64,000 nt of DNA from Pseudoalteromonas sp. CO133X (GTDB lineage: Bacteria; Pseudomonadota; Gammaproteobacteria; Enterobacterales; Alteromonadaceae): the NCBI GenBank assembly GCA_004208945.1, contig SGPE01000009.1:496001-560000 (forward strand), read 5' to 3'. Shown here piece by piece: positions 28,393-38,400 of the stretch; position 1 is the first letter of the stretch; each line of letters begins with the position of its first letter. The notes beneath the pieces are model-generated. The model worked only from the letters and a program-made list of their open reading frames with translations. It searched no databases and had not been told where the DNA came from. A program made the position numbers and the translations under genes.

Positions 28393-28467
28393 GGGTTGCC
28401 TCCAATAAGGAAATTATTTTAGGTGGGGTGTATACCAAATTTATTAGTATCATTCTTCAGATAGACT

Positions 28468-28490
28468 AAGGGCAGCGTAATGCTGCCCTT
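28468..28490 (-). promoter_or_regulatory. acpP-fabF intergenic stem-loop
   Basis: Perfect 9-bp stem AAGGGCAGC (28468-28476) / GCTGCCCTT (28482-28490) with a 5-nt loop. On the minus strand there is no T-tract after it (AGTCTATC follows), so it is more likely an mRNA-stabilising or partial-termination hairpin that sets the acpP:fabF ratio than a full terminator. Confidence 0.6.
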
Positions 28491-28509
28491 AAAATCAAAA
28501 TGCGTAAAA

Positions 28510-28746
28510 TTACTCAGCGTGAGCTGTAACGTAATCGATTGCAGCTTGAACTGTAGTGATCTTTTCAGCTTCTTCGTCTGGGATCTCAGTGTCGAACTCT
28601 TCTTCAAGAGCCATTACTAGTTCTACAGTATCAAGTGAATCAGCACCTAAGTCATCTACGAAAGAAGCTTCATGTTTTACTTCTTCTTCTTTAACACCTA
28701 GTTGCTCAATGATAATTTTCTTTACGCGTTCTTGGATGTCGCTCAT
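28510..28746 (-). CDS. acpP: Acyl carrier protein
   Basis: A 78-residue acidic protein ([20 protein letters not shown]) with the phosphopantetheine attachment serine in [21 protein letters not shown]. The start is the ATG at 28746, with AAAGGA upstream; an in-frame extension to 28773 is not ACP-like. It carries growing acyl chains for fatty-acid and phospholipid synthesis. It is set apart from fabG by 238 nt and from fabF by 117 nt, so it probably has its own promoter, as in other bacteria. Confidence 0.97.
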   Translation of the reverse strand: MSDIQERVKKIIIEQLGVKEEEVKHEASFVDDLGADSLDTVELVMALEEEFDTEIPDEEAEKITTVQAAIDYVTAHAE

Positions 28747-28959
28747 TCTTCTTTCCTTTATTAAAAACGCCAATGCGTTATTTTCAGATTGCGGCGTAGT
28801 TTACGCCGCATAATTCTGTGATTCAAGGATTTGCTGATAATAACTTATCTGGTCAAACCTCTTGATTGGTATTTGTTCATTTATCGCTTATTTTCACAGC
28901 GAATTCAAGTATGTTTAAAGCAAGATCACAAAAAATTCAATATTTTTCGATAAACTTTT

Positions 28960-28979
28960 GTTAGCTTTTTCAAGCTAAC
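28960..28979 (-). promoter_or_regulatory. Stem-loop after fabG
   Basis: 8-bp inverted repeat GTTAGCTT / AAGCTAAC with a 4-nt loop, 5 nt past the fabG stop. On the minus strand it is followed by AAAAGTTT, so the U-tract is poor. It may be a weak terminator or a 3'-end stabiliser separating fabG from acpP. Confidence 0.5.
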
Positions 28980-28984
28980 TTTCA

Positions 28985-29731
28985 TTAAACCATATACATC
29001 GCACCATTTACATGCAATGTTTCACCTGATACATACGCCGCTGCATCTGACGCTAAATAACACACTGCTGCTGCGATTTCGTCAGGTTGACCAAGGCGAC
29101 CTGCAGGTACATTTGCAAGCGTAGCTGCTTTTTGCTCTTCAGTCAGCTCGTCAGTCATATCGGTTTGAATAAAACCAGGTGCAACAACGTTTACTGTAAT
29201 ACCACGTGATGCAACTTCTCGCGCTAATGACTTCGTAAAACCAATTACACCCGCTTTCGCTGCAGCATAGTTAGCTTGACCCGCATTACCCATCGTGCCC
29301 ACGACAGAACCGATATTAATGATACGGCCGTTTTTCTTTTTCATCATAGGGCGTAAAACAGCCTTAGATAAACGGAAAATTGAGCTTAGGTTAGTATCGA
29401 TGATGTCATCCCACTCACCGTCTTTCATACGCATTAACAAGTTATCGCGAGTGATACCAGCATTGTTAACTAATACGTCGATATCACCTAAATCAGCCTT
29501 TATAGCAGCAAGTGTTGCCTCAATCGACTCAGGTTCTGTAACGTTAAGGGCATAACCTTTACCGTTGTCACCTAGGTATTCACTGATTTTAGCAGCACCT
29601 GATTCGCTTGTTGCAGTACCGGCTACTTTTGCACCTTGTGCAACTAACGTCTCTGCAATCGCTTTACCAATACCACGGCTTGCCCCAGTGATAAGGACAA
29701 CTTTGCCCTCAAGAGAAAATAAATTTGTCAT
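28985..29731 (-). CDS. fabG: 3-oxoacyl-ACP reductase
   Basis: A 248-residue short-chain dehydrogenase reducing beta-ketoacyl-ACP with NADPH. It has TGASRGIGKAIAE, LVNNAGITRDNLLMRM, the catalytic Ser region (NIGSVVGTMGNAGQANYAAAKAG) with YxxxK, and the ending GETLHVNGAMYMV. It follows fabD by 11 nt. Length and motifs are standard. Confidence 0.97.
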   Translation of the reverse strand: MTNLFSLEGKVVLITGASRGIGKAIAETLVAQGAKVAGTATSESGAAKISEYLGDNGKGYALNVTEPESIEATLAAIKADLGDIDVLVNNAGITRDNLLMRMKDGEWDDIIDTNLSSIFRLSKAVLRPMMKKKNGRIINIGSVVGTMGNAGQANYAAAKAGVIGFTKSLAREVASRGITVNVVAPGFIQTDMTDELTEEQKAATLANVPAGRLGQPDEIAAAVCYLASDAAAYVSGETLHVNGAMYMV

Positions 29732-29742
29732 TCTATTCCTAC

Positions 29743-30669
29743 TTATTTCGCTTCATCAATAGCAGCTTGCGTATTAACCGCAGCGCATACCATTGCTTTA
29801 TCAATTCGTTTCGCAAGACCCGTAAGTACTTTCCCTGGGCCAAACTCATAACTTTGTGTAATACCTTGTGCAACTAATGCCTGTACTGTCTCAGTCCAGC
29901 GTACTGGGCTGTAAAGTTGACGTACTAATGCATCTTTAATTGCCTCGCTTGACTGCGCAGCTTTTACATCAACGTTGTTGATGACATCACACTTAGGTGT
30001 ATTAAATGTTAAAGCAGCTAAATCAGCAGCTAATTTCTCAGCGGCTGGTTTCATTAGTTCACAGTGAGAAGGTACACTTACTGCCAGTGGTAAAGCACGT
30101 TTAGCACCTGCTTCTTTACATGCTTCTGATGCACGTTCAACCGCGGCTTTATGCCCTGCAATAACAACCTGACCTGGTGAGTTGTAGTTGACTGGTGAAA
30201 CAACTTCACCATTTGCTGATGCTTTACACGCTGCTTTAATTTCGTCGTCACCTAAGCCGATGATTGCAGCCATAGAACCAACACCCGCAGGTACTGCTTC
30301 TTGCATGTATAAACCACGATTTTCAACGAGTTTAACGGCTTCGCTTAAGCTTACAACGCCAGCACAAACTAATGCTGAATACTCGCCTAAGCTGTGACCA
30401 GCCATAACAACCTCAGCATCAGGGTTTGCATCTAACCATTGACGGTAAATAGCAACACTAGCAGTTAAAAGTGCTGGTTGTGTACGATGGGTTTGATTTA
30501 ATTCTTCTTCTGGACCATTTAGTACAAGCGCAGCGAGATCATAGCCAAGAGCCTCAGATGCTTCAGCAAATGTTGCTTTAGCAATTTGTGAATCAGCTAA
30601 TAGTTCAGATAACATACCCACAGTTTGTGAGCCTTGACCTGGGAATACGAGTGCAATTTTATGTGCCAT
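29743..30669 (-). CDS. fabD: Malonyl-CoA-ACP transacylase
   Basis: A 308-residue enzyme loading malonyl groups on ACP. FPGQGSQTVGM at the N-terminus, the nucleophile Ser in VMAGHSLGEYSALV, and the catalytic His in SVPSHCELM are present. It lies directly downstream of plsX, with only 70 nt between; in E. coli fabH occupies this interval. Confidence 0.96.
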   Translation of the reverse strand: MAHKIALVFPGQGSQTVGMLSELLADSQIAKATFAEASEALGYDLAALVLNGPEEELNQTHRTQPALLTASVAIYRQWLDANPDAEVVMAGHSLGEYSALVCAGVVSLSEAVKLVENRGLYMQEAVPAGVGSMAAIIGLGDDEIKAACKASANGEVVSPVNYNSPGQVVIAGHKAAVERASEACKEAGAKRALPLAVSVPSHCELMKPAAEKLAADLAALTFNTPKCDVINNVDVKAAQSSEAIKDALVRQLYSPVRWTETVQALVAQGITQSYEFGPGKVLTGLAKRIDKAMVCAAVNTQAAIDEAK

Positions 30670-30739
30670 ACTTTGCTCTTATAATTAAACAAAAAAATAT
30701 TCTGTAGCAGGCAGCATAACAAGTTTTAACTATGCTGCA

Positions 30740-31768
30740 CTACTTTGTTGTTGGATGTGTTTGCTCAAAAATCGCAGCGATTTTTTCAGGGAGTTGGCGT
30801 TCGACTTCCCGCGCGGCTTCATCAATAGCAGCATGAAACGCCTTCGCAGAGGCATTACCATGGCTTTTAACAACAATACCGCGCAATCCTACCAGACTTG
30901 CGCCGTTATACTGGTCGGGGTTCACCCGTTTGTAGAGCTTTTTTATTACTGGGCGCAGTAAAAAAGCCAAACTTTTGTATAAGAAATGTTTGTGTAAGGC
31001 TTTGGTGAGTTTATGCATAATAAGCTTGGCAATACCTTCACAGGTTTTAAGTGCCACATTACCTACAAATCCTTCGCACACAATTACATCGGCTTTGCCA
31101 CTGAAAATATCACTGCCTTCGCTATACCCTGTATAGTTGAGATATTTACACTGCTGCATTAATTGTGCAGCTTGTTTTATTCCTTCATGCCCTTTGATGT
31201 CTTCAGAGCCAATATTTAATAAACTGACTCTTGGGTTTTCGCAATCAAGGGCCTGCCCTGCCACCACAGAACCCATAATGCCAAATTGATAAAGTGTTTG
31301 CGCATCGCAATGCACATTCGCCCCTAAATCAAGTAAGTAAACAGGTGTTTTCCGTTCAGTTGGAACAGCAGAAATAAGGGCAGGACGTTTTACACCTGGC
31401 AGCATTTTTAATACGTAATGCGCCATAAAAAACAACGCGCCCGTATTACCGGAGCTTACACAGGCTTGCGCTTCACCCGATTTAACTAAATCGAGGGCAA
31501 CTCGCATTGATGAATCTTTTTTAGAACGAACCGCTGAAGCAGGCTCACACGCATTTGTAACAACTTCGCTACAATGGCGAATAATTAAACGAGGATGAGA
31601 TAACGAATCGAGTGCTTCGAGTTCTTTTAAAATAACTTGCTGATTACCACATAAGATGAGTCTTAAGTTGGTATTAGCATTTACCGCGTTAACGGCAGCG
31701 GGGATAGATGAACGGGGGCCATAATCGCCCCCCATCATATCTAACGCTATGGTTAGATTGGTCAGCAT
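30740..31768 (-). CDS. plsX: Phosphate acyltransferase
   Basis: A 342-residue protein making acyl-phosphate from acyl-ACP for phospholipid synthesis. It begins [22 protein letters not shown] and has [27 protein letters not shown] and [16 protein letters not shown], all PlsX signatures. It starts 11 nt past rpmF, and the next gene is fabD. The usual fabH is missing after it. Confidence 0.95.
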   Translation of the reverse strand: MLTNLTIALDMMGGDYGPRSSIPAAVNAVNANTNLRLILCGNQQVILKELEALDSLSHPRLIIRHCSEVVTNACEPASAVRSKKDSSMRVALDLVKSGEAQACVSSGNTGALFFMAHYVLKMLPGVKRPALISAVPTERKTPVYLLDLGANVHCDAQTLYQFGIMGSVVAGQALDCENPRVSLLNIGSEDIKGHEGIKQAAQLMQQCKYLNYTGYSEGSDIFSGKADVIVCEGFVGNVALKTCEGIAKLIMHKLTKALHKHFLYKSLAFLLRPVIKKLYKRVNPDQYNGASLVGLRGIVVKSHGNASAKAFHAAIDEAAREVERQLPEKIAAIFEQTHPTTK

Positions 31769-31779
31769 ATAGCAATCTC

Positions 31780-31950
31780 TTAGTTAGAAATTACTTTAAC
31801 GCCTTTGTAGTAACCGTCAGCAGTTACGTGGTGACGACGATGAGTCTCACCAGAAACTTGATCTACAGTTAAAGTTGGACCATTGATCGCATCGTGTGAA
31901 CGGCGCATGCCGCGTCTTGCACGAGACTTTTTGCTTTTTTGTACAGCCAT
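31780..31950 (-). CDS. rpmF: 50S ribosomal protein L32
   Basis: A 56-residue basic protein, [20 protein letters not shown]..., ending [11 protein letters not shown]. It is clearly L32 by the N-terminal sequence and position between yceD and plsX. The four-Cys zinc motif of some L32 proteins is absent, as in E. coli-type L32. It starts 10 nt after yceD ends, so ribosomal protein and lipid genes are co-transcribed. Confidence 0.97.
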   Translation of the reverse strand: MAVQKSKKSRARRGMRRSHDAINGPTLTVDQVSGETHRRHHVTADGYYKGVKVISN

Positions 31951-31960
31951 TAGTCTTCTC

Positions 31961-32485
31961 CTAAGAATCTTTCTTAAGTTGTTTCAAAATATCAAATGGA
32001 TTTGGTTTGTCATCTTCTGCTGCTAATTTACCAAAGCTTGAAGGCTCTGATGAATAACTGCACGAGGCTTCGTTGTGTGTAGGCACTATTGGAATAGCTA
32101 AAATCAATTCGTCTTCGATTAACTCAAACACGTTGATTTCACCGTTTTCGTCCAGTTCTACTTCATCGTAACCTGCAGGAAGATGATCTGACTCTGCATC
32201 CAAACCGACTGGCGAATACACAAAGTCTTGATCCAAATCCAACCCTAAATCACCATTACAGCGTTGACAAGTAACAGTTACATGTGTTGATAAGTTACCA
32301 CTTATCACTACCAAACCTTGCTCATCAATTTTGCAATGAATCTTTACCGCTATTTCACCTGCTTCCTCCTGCACAACTTGCTCTAAACGAGAAAGTTTTT
32401 CAAGCGGAACAATACCGTCATAAGATAAACGATGTTGTGCTGCTTTGCTGGGATGAAGAGTGATGGGAATTTTCACCTTTTGCAT
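31961..32485 (-). CDS. yceD: YceD/DUF177 23S rRNA accumulation protein
   Basis: A 174-residue protein beginning [20 protein letters not shown] as in E. coli YceD. It has a CxxC-containing [14 protein letters not shown] and the ending [13 protein letters not shown], both conserved. YceD is linked to 23S rRNA processing and always precedes rpmF. The start is fixed by homology to the ATG at 32485. No Shine-Dalgarno site is present (GCAGCCCCT precedes ATG), and a consensus promoter ends only 9 nt upstream. Confidence 0.94.
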   Translation of the reverse strand: MQKVKIPITLHPSKAAQHRLSYDGIVPLEKLSRLEQVVQEEAGEIAVKIHCKIDEQGLVVISGNLSTHVTVTCQRCNGDLGLDLDQDFVYSPVGLDAESDHLPAGYDEVELDENGEINVFELIEDELILAIPIVPTHNEASCSYSSEPSSFGKLAAEDDKPNPFDILKQLKKDS

Positions 32486-32494
32486 AGGGGCTGC

Positions 32495-32523
32495 ATCATA
32501 TAGATAGTTAGTAAGTTAGTCAA
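32495..32523 (-). promoter_or_regulatory. Consensus promoter for yceD-rpmF-plsX, giving a very short or no leader
   Basis: On the minus strand TTGACT (32518-32523), a 17-nt spacer and TATGAT (32495-32500). The yceD ATG begins 10 nt after the -10 box, so initiation would fall at or within about 3 nt of the start codon. Confidence 0.7.
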
Positions 32524-32626
32524 AGTAAAAAACCATTTTTAGTCGGTTTTTAACGATCTTCCGCTTTGTTTTCGGGTTCATTGTGGCTTATCCTTGGCGA
32601 AATACAATTTTCATCCAGAATTTTTT

Positions 32627-33223
32627 ATGAAACCAACACTTATATTAGCCTCAAGCTCACCATTTAGACAGCAATTATTAACTAAGTTCAACTTACCTTT
32701 TCAAAGTTTCTCTCCAGAAATTGATGAATCCCCTATCGCGGGTGAAACACCTGAGCAACTAGTAAAGCGTTTAAGTGAACAAAAAGCGCGTGTAGCAACA
32801 CAGCATTTTGATGAAGGTTTAGTAATAGGCTCTGATCAGGTTGCAGTATTTAACAATGCGATTTTAGGAAAGCCCCACACTAAAGATAATGCAGTTGCAC
32901 AGTTATCCTCATTCAGTGGTCATACGGTGACATTCTTAACAGGTTTGAGTGTTTTTGATGTCAAAAGCAATAAAGCTATCACTACTGTGGTGCCTTTTGA
33001 TGTGACATTCAAAACACTGACACTTGCGCAAATAAATGCTTATTGCGATGCTGAGCAGCCTTATAACTGCGCAGGCAGCTTTAAAAGTGAAGGGTTAGGT
33101 ATTTGCTTATTTGAAAAGCTCAGTGGCGATGACCCAAATACACTGATAGGTCTGCCACTGATCACTTTAACTAAACTGCTGGCTGAATTTGATGTTGATG
33201 TGCTGATGCTTCAAGAGGCGTAG
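32627..33223 (+). CDS. yceF: Maf/YceF-type nucleotide pyrophosphatase
   Basis: A 198-residue Maf-like protein. [21 protein letters not shown] at the N-terminus, [37 protein letters not shown] and [18 protein letters not shown] match the YceF (m7GTP pyrophosphatase) subgroup. The start at the ATG 32627 is set by homology; in-frame sequence upstream to 32594 is not conserved-looking. It is divergent from yceD, and its 3' end overlaps the HAD phosphatase gene tail to tail by 53 nt. Confidence 0.92.
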   Translation: MKPTLILASSSPFRQQLLTKFNLPFQSFSPEIDESPIAGETPEQLVKRLSEQKARVATQHFDEGLVIGSDQVAVFNNAILGKPHTKDNAVAQLSSFSGHTVTFLTGLSVFDVKSNKAITTVVPFDVTFKTLTLAQINAYCDAEQPYNCAGSFKSEGLGICLFEKLSGDDPNTLIGLPLITLTKLLAEFDVDVLMLQEA

Positions 33224-33863
33224 TTAAAACTTGTAGTAATTGTTGGTATGAATCAACAACACATAACGGCGTATGCTGTTGCAGCTGCGCCTTACTATGG
33301 GCACCAAAACTGACACCAATACAGGCAATACCCGCAGCATTGGCCATTGCCATATCCAGTTGACTGTCACCAATCATCACAGCCTCGCGCTTAGCTATGT
33401 CTTGCTCGCGTAAAATTTGCTCAAGCATATCTGGTGATGGCTTCGACTTAGCATCGTCAGAGCACTTTACATTAACAAAGTACTTACCAAGGCCTGATTC
33501 TTTAAGTAACCTGTCGATACCTTCACGCCCTTTACCGGTAGCCACCGCCAATTGCACACCTGTGTTGCTTAGCTGATTTAATACCGTTTCTACATCAGCG
33601 AATAACGGTGTAGGTGTGACATCTAACTCACGGTATTGGGCTTTATAGCCTGCGACTAGTTCATCATTTAAATGTAAATGCGCCGGAAAAAGTGCTTCAG
33701 TCGCTTTGGTTAGCGATAAGCCAATCACATCTTTTGCTTGCTGCTCTGTTGGTATATCGATACCAAGCTGTTTAGCAGTATTTTGCAAACACGTAACAAT
33801 TTTCGGCACAGAATCCATCACCGTGCCATCCCAATCAAAAATAACCAGCTTAAATTTGTTCAT
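33171..33863 (-). CDS. HAD-IA family phosphatase (phosphoglycolate phosphatase-like)
   Basis: A 230-residue hydrolase. Motif I is [12 protein letters not shown], motif II lies in [11 protein letters not shown], the lysine is in [11 protein letters not shown], and motif III is [17 protein letters not shown]. An alpha-helical cap lies between I and II. It resembles Gph-like enzymes paired with rluC in many gammaproteobacteria. The ATG at 33863 overlaps the end of rluC by 14 nt; a GTG at 33872 is an alternative. The last 17 codons overlap the 3' end of maf on the other strand. Confidence 0.9.
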   Translation of the reverse strand: MNKFKLVIFDWDGTVMDSVPKIVTCLQNTAKQLGIDIPTEQQAKDVIGLSLTKATEALFPAHLHLNDELVAGYKAQYRELDVTPTPLFADVETVLNQLSNTGVQLAVATGKGREGIDRLLKESGLGKYFVNVKCSDDAKSKPSPDMLEQILREQDIAKREAVMIGDSQLDMAMANAAGIACIGVSFGAHSKAQLQQHTPLCVVDSYQQLLQVLTTPLEASAHQHQIQPAV

Positions 33864-34818
33864 TATCAGCACGTAATTTTTTAATACAGTTACTTAACGC
33901 TTTATCTAATGGCGCTTCAACATGCATCGTTGTTTCGTTTTTAGGGTGCATAAAGCGTAAATCATGGGCATGTAAAAACAAACGATTTAAACCAGTCAGC
34001 TTATTCACGTACTGGTCAAACTCTGCGACACCGTATTTATCATCACAGGCAATAGGATGTCCCTTACATTGTGTATGCACACGAATTTGGTGAGTACGGC
34101 CAGTTACCGGAGACGCTTGCACTAATGAACACTCTGCATAACGCTCAAGCACACGAAAACGAGTATGCGATGGTTTACCTTCAGTGTTATCAACACGGAC
34201 AACACGCTCACCAGACTTCAACGTGTTTTTACGAAGACCCTCGGTGACATTTTTAGTTTTTGCATCCCACTGGCCATCCACTAATGCCCAATAGTTCTTT
34301 TCCATGGTTTTTTCACGTAACTGCTTGTGTAAATCGGTCAGTACTGAACGTCTTTTAGAAATCAGCAAACACCCTGAAGTGTCACGGTCCAAGCGATGAA
34401 CAAGTTCTAAGTTACGCTCTTCTGGACGAAGTACACGCAGTGCCTCAATTAAGCCATAACTTAGGCCACTACCGCCATGCACGGCCATACCAGAAGGCTT
34501 ATTAATCACCATCAAGTACTTATCTTCAAATAAAATAGCGTCTTCAAGCTGTTTAACTTTGTCGAGCTTTTTAGGTACGAACTCTTCTTTTTCAGCCACT
34601 TTGATTGGCGGGATTCTTACAACATCATCAAGTTGTAATTTATAAACTGGTTTTATACGTTTTTTATTTACTCGTACTTCGCCTTTACGAAGAATTTTAT
34701 ACACTGCACTTTTAGGCACACCTTTTAGGTGAGTAATAAGAAAGTTATCAATGCGTTGACCCAAATGGTCTTCACTGATGGTAACGAATGATACTTGTAA
34801 GCCGGTTTTTTCTGACAT
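33850..34818 (-). CDS. rluC: 23S rRNA pseudouridine(955/2504/2580) synthase
   Basis: A 322-residue RluA-family enzyme with an N-terminal S4 RNA-binding domain (GQRIDNFLITHLKGVPKSAVYKILRKGEVRVNKKR). The catalytic Asp is in LVHRLDRDTSGCLLIS. GRTHQIRVH and HDLRFMHP follow. It modifies three uridines of 23S rRNA. It is divergent from rne, the usual arrangement, with a 617-nt interval that holds the rne leader. Confidence 0.94.
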   Translation of the reverse strand: MSEKTGLQVSFVTISEDHLGQRIDNFLITHLKGVPKSAVYKILRKGEVRVNKKRIKPVYKLQLDDVVRIPPIKVAEKEEFVPKKLDKVKQLEDAILFEDKYLMVINKPSGMAVHGGSGLSYGLIEALRVLRPEERNLELVHRLDRDTSGCLLISKRRSVLTDLHKQLREKTMEKNYWALVDGQWDAKTKNVTEGLRKNTLKSGERVVRVDNTEGKPSHTRFRVLERYAECSLVQASPVTGRTHQIRVHTQCKGHPIACDDKYGVAEFDQYVNKLTGLNRLFLHAHDLRFMHPKNETTMHVEAPLDKALSNCIKKLRADNEQI

Positions 34819-35435
34819 TGCCTAATCACTGATTTAAGTAAATAATTTAGTTGCTAACGCGGTTGTAATAGTGGGATAATCACTAACGCAACGTAAGTTT
34901 GCAATTAACAACGGTGCTTTTTATCACATTAATACATTCGTGATGCATATTCTGGGTTGCCGATCATACAGATCCGCGCTAAGTTTTCCAAAGCTTTTAT
35001 AACTGCCCAGCCAACACGAGCGTTCAATTATCGGCGATGCGCGTAATATATTGCCTGCATAATTTGAGCACGAATGTTGATAAATGATTAAAAAAGCAAT
35101 TGAACAGATAAATTGTCTGATAGTGACGACGTAAAAACGTCGTTCAGAATTTACAATTGTAGCAAGACATTGAATCACAATTTGAACATGGTCGACTTCT
35201 GGACAGAACTCGTAATAAAGAGCCGTAGATAAGAACGGCAGTTTTGGCACCAAAAAGAATTTAATAACGTGACAGCATGTTATTGTCAGCCACACCATAG
35301 ACACGCTCAATGTATGCATACAATAAAGGTTTTTGACCTTAACCAGTCGTGAGATTGCACAAAAACAACCGTCAAAAGCTACTGAACAGACGAGATGAAT
35401 CGTCATGTCAGCGACAGAATTAGTAGAGTAACAAT
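34819..35435 (+). promoter_or_regulatory. Promoter and long structured leader of rne
   Basis: A 617-nt gap between rluC and rne. A promoter candidate is TTGCTA (34851-34856), an 18-nt spacer and GATAAT (34875-34880), giving a leader of about 550 nt. A strong hairpin ACGACGT/ACGTCGT with an AAAA loop lies at 35126-35143. A second weaker stem AATAAC/GTTATT is near 35262-35284. In enterobacteria the rne leader (rne5 element) lets RNase E repress its own mRNA; a similar autoregulatory role is inferred here, not shown. No protein gene is credible in this gap. Confidence 0.65.
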
Positions 35436-38400
35436 ATGAAACGTATGCTAATCAATGCGACGCAGCAAGAAGAAATGCGCGTTGCACTGGTTGATGGCCA
35501 GCGCCTGTATGATTTAGATATCGAAAGCCCGGGTCACGAACAAAAAAAAGCCAACATTTACAAGGGTAAAATTACCCGTATCGAACCATCTCTTGAAGCA
35601 GCCTTTGTTGATTACGGTGCTGAAAGACATGGTTTTCTGCCATTAAAAGAGATCGCACGTACTTACTTCCCACAAGGCTATACTTTCCAAGGTCGTCCGA
35701 ATATTCGTGACGTAATTAAAGAAGGTCAAGAAGTCATTGTACAAGTTGATAAAGAAGAGCGCGGCCAAAAAGGTGCTGCACTAACAACCTTTATCAGCGT
35801 TGCTGGCAGCTACTTAGTACTGATGCCAAACAACCCACGTGCTGGGGGAATTTCTCGCCGCATCGAAGGTGATGAGCGTACTGAATTAAAAGAAGCACTA
35901 AGCCGTTTAGAATTACCTAAAGGTATGGGCTTAATTGTTCGTACAGCCGGTGTTGGTAAATCATTTGAAGAACTTGAGTACGATTTAAAAGCACTGTTAG
36001 TTCATTGGGAAGCGATTCAACAAGCTGCTGACAGCGGCCCTGCTCCATTTTTAATCCATCAAGAAAGCAACGTTATTTTCCGCGCTATTCGTGACTATCT
36101 ACGTCGTGATATTGGTGAGATTTTAATTGATAAAGCACGCGTATTTGAAGAAGCAAAAGCGCATATTGAGCGCTTCCGCCCTGACTTCATGAGCCGTGTG
36201 AAACTGTACCAAGGTGATGTGCCTTTATTCACACATTACCAAATCGAAAGCCAAATCGAATCAGCATTCCAACGCGAAGTTCGCTTACCGTCAGGTGGCT
36301 CAATTGTTATTGACCCAACAGAAGCATTAACGTCTATCGATATTAACTCATCAAAAGCCACAAAAGGCGGTGATATCGAAGAAACGGCGCTTAATACAAA
36401 CTTAGAAGCGGCTGACGAGATTGCCCGTCAATTACGTTTACGTGATTTAGGTGGTCTTATTGTTATTGATTTCATCGATATGACTCCACCTCGTCACCAA
36501 CGTGAAGTTGAAAACCGTTTAAAAGATGCAGCGCGTCCAGACCGTGCTCGTGTACAAATTGGTAAGATCTCACGCTTTGGTCTACTTGAAATGTCACGTC
36601 AGCGCTTACGTCCATCATTAGGTGAAGCAAGCCAAGGCCCATGCCCTCGTTGTAGCGGCCAAGGTACTATTCGTTCAAATGAGTCAATTGCCCTTTCAAT
36701 TCTTCGTTTACTTGAAGAAGAAGCGATTAAAGACAACACATCGCAAGTTAATGCGCAAGTGCCTGTCGCTGTTGCCGCTTATTTGTTAAATGAAAAGCGC
36801 CGTAGCGTGCACCGTATTGAAAAGCGCCATAATGTTGATGTCGTAATTATTCCAAATCAACATTTAGAAACACCTCATTATGAAGTGGTTCGCTTACGCA
36901 AAGATGAAACAATTGAAACCGTAAGCTACGAGCAAGTCGTTGCGCCTGAACCAGAATCATTCGAAATGGCTAAATCACCTTCTGCACCTGTTCGTGAAGA
37001 ACCTGTGTTAAAAGGTGTTGTTATGCCTACAACGCCTGCTCCTCAAGCTGCACCAAAAGCTGAACAACCGGCTCCTGCGGCTAAAAAGTCTGAAGGTGGT
37101 TTATTTGCTGCAATTGGTAAGTTCTTCAAATCGTTATTCAGCAATGCAGAAGCTGAAGCAGAAAAAGAGCAAGAAGAGAAAAAAGCAGCGCAAAGACGTA
37201 GTAACAATCGTCGCAACAACGACAACCGTCGCCGTAGCAACAATCAACGTCGTCGCAATTCTCGTAATAAGCGTCCTGATGATGCACAAGCTAAAGAAGA
37301 AAACACAAACACTTCGAATAAGCCTGAGCAAAAAGAAGGGAACGAGAACCGCAACAAACGTCGTCGTAATTCTAACAACAGAAAACGTAATGAAAAACGT
37401 AATGACGATGTAGAACAAACGACAAAAGACACTGCTCAAGAAAAACAATCTGAGCAACCTAAAGAGACAAAGCCTAAGGTTCGTCGTCAACGTCGTAACT
37501 TGCGCAAAAAAGTTCGCGTAACAGACGAAAACGCAGATGAAGCAAATACAGTAAACACTACGACTGAAACAGTTGAGCAAGCAGCTAAAGCAGAGAAACC
37601 AGCTAAGCCTGCAAAAGAAGCTGTAGCTGTTGAGACTGAACAGGCAGAACAACCTGTTGCTGAAAAGCAAGTACCTGCAGAACCTGTAAAAGCTGACACT
37701 GAGCCTAAACAAGCAGAGCAAGCTGAATCAGTGGTTGAAACATCAACTGAAGAAGAGCAAGCCCAACCACGCACTCGCTCTCGTCGTTCGCCGCGTCACT
37801 TACGTGCCGCTGGTCAACGTCGTCGTCGCCCAGAGCACGATGAAAAATCGAGTGATGAGAAAACTGATGCTCCAGCATTCATCCCAGTTGCAGATCAAGC
37901 TGCTGCTGAATATGAAGCTGAACTAAAGGCAAAGCAAGCTCAAACCGAAGAACCAGTAAAAGCTGCAGAACCAGTTAAAGCTGCAGAACCAGTAAAAACT
38001 GAAGAGCCAGTACAAACTGAAGAACCAGTACAAGCTGAAGAACCAGTACAAGCTGAAGAACCAGTACGAGCTGAAGAACCAGTAAAAACTGAAGAGCCAG
38101 TAAAAGCTGAAGAACCAGTAAAAACTGAAGAACCAGTAAAAACTGAAGCACCAGTAAAAACTGAAGAGCCAGTAAAAACTGAAGAGCCAGTACAGACTGA
38201 AGAACCAGTACAAACTGAAGAACCAGTACAAACTGAAGCACCAGTACAAACTGAAGCACCAGTACAAACTGAAGAACCAGTAAAAGCTGAAGAACCAGTA
38301 AAAGCTGAAGAACCAGTACAAGCTGAAGAGCCTGCTAAAAATGAGAAAACAATTTTAGTGAAAGGTTCAGCAAGCGCTGCAATGGCTACACCTGCACCAG

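Noticed and set aside
28419..28607. 62-codon minus-strand frame overlapping acpP
   Set aside because: Out of frame with acpP and basic/low-complexity; acpP itself is certain.
34924..35406. 160-codon open frame on the minus strand over the rne leader
   Set aside because: No recognisable domain or ribosome site, composition rich in Cys/Ile/Val typical of chance frames, and it lies fully opposite the expected rne 5' UTR.
37947..38342. CRISPR-like regular repeat
   Set aside because: Repeats are contiguous 18-nt in-frame coding units with no spacers, inside rne.
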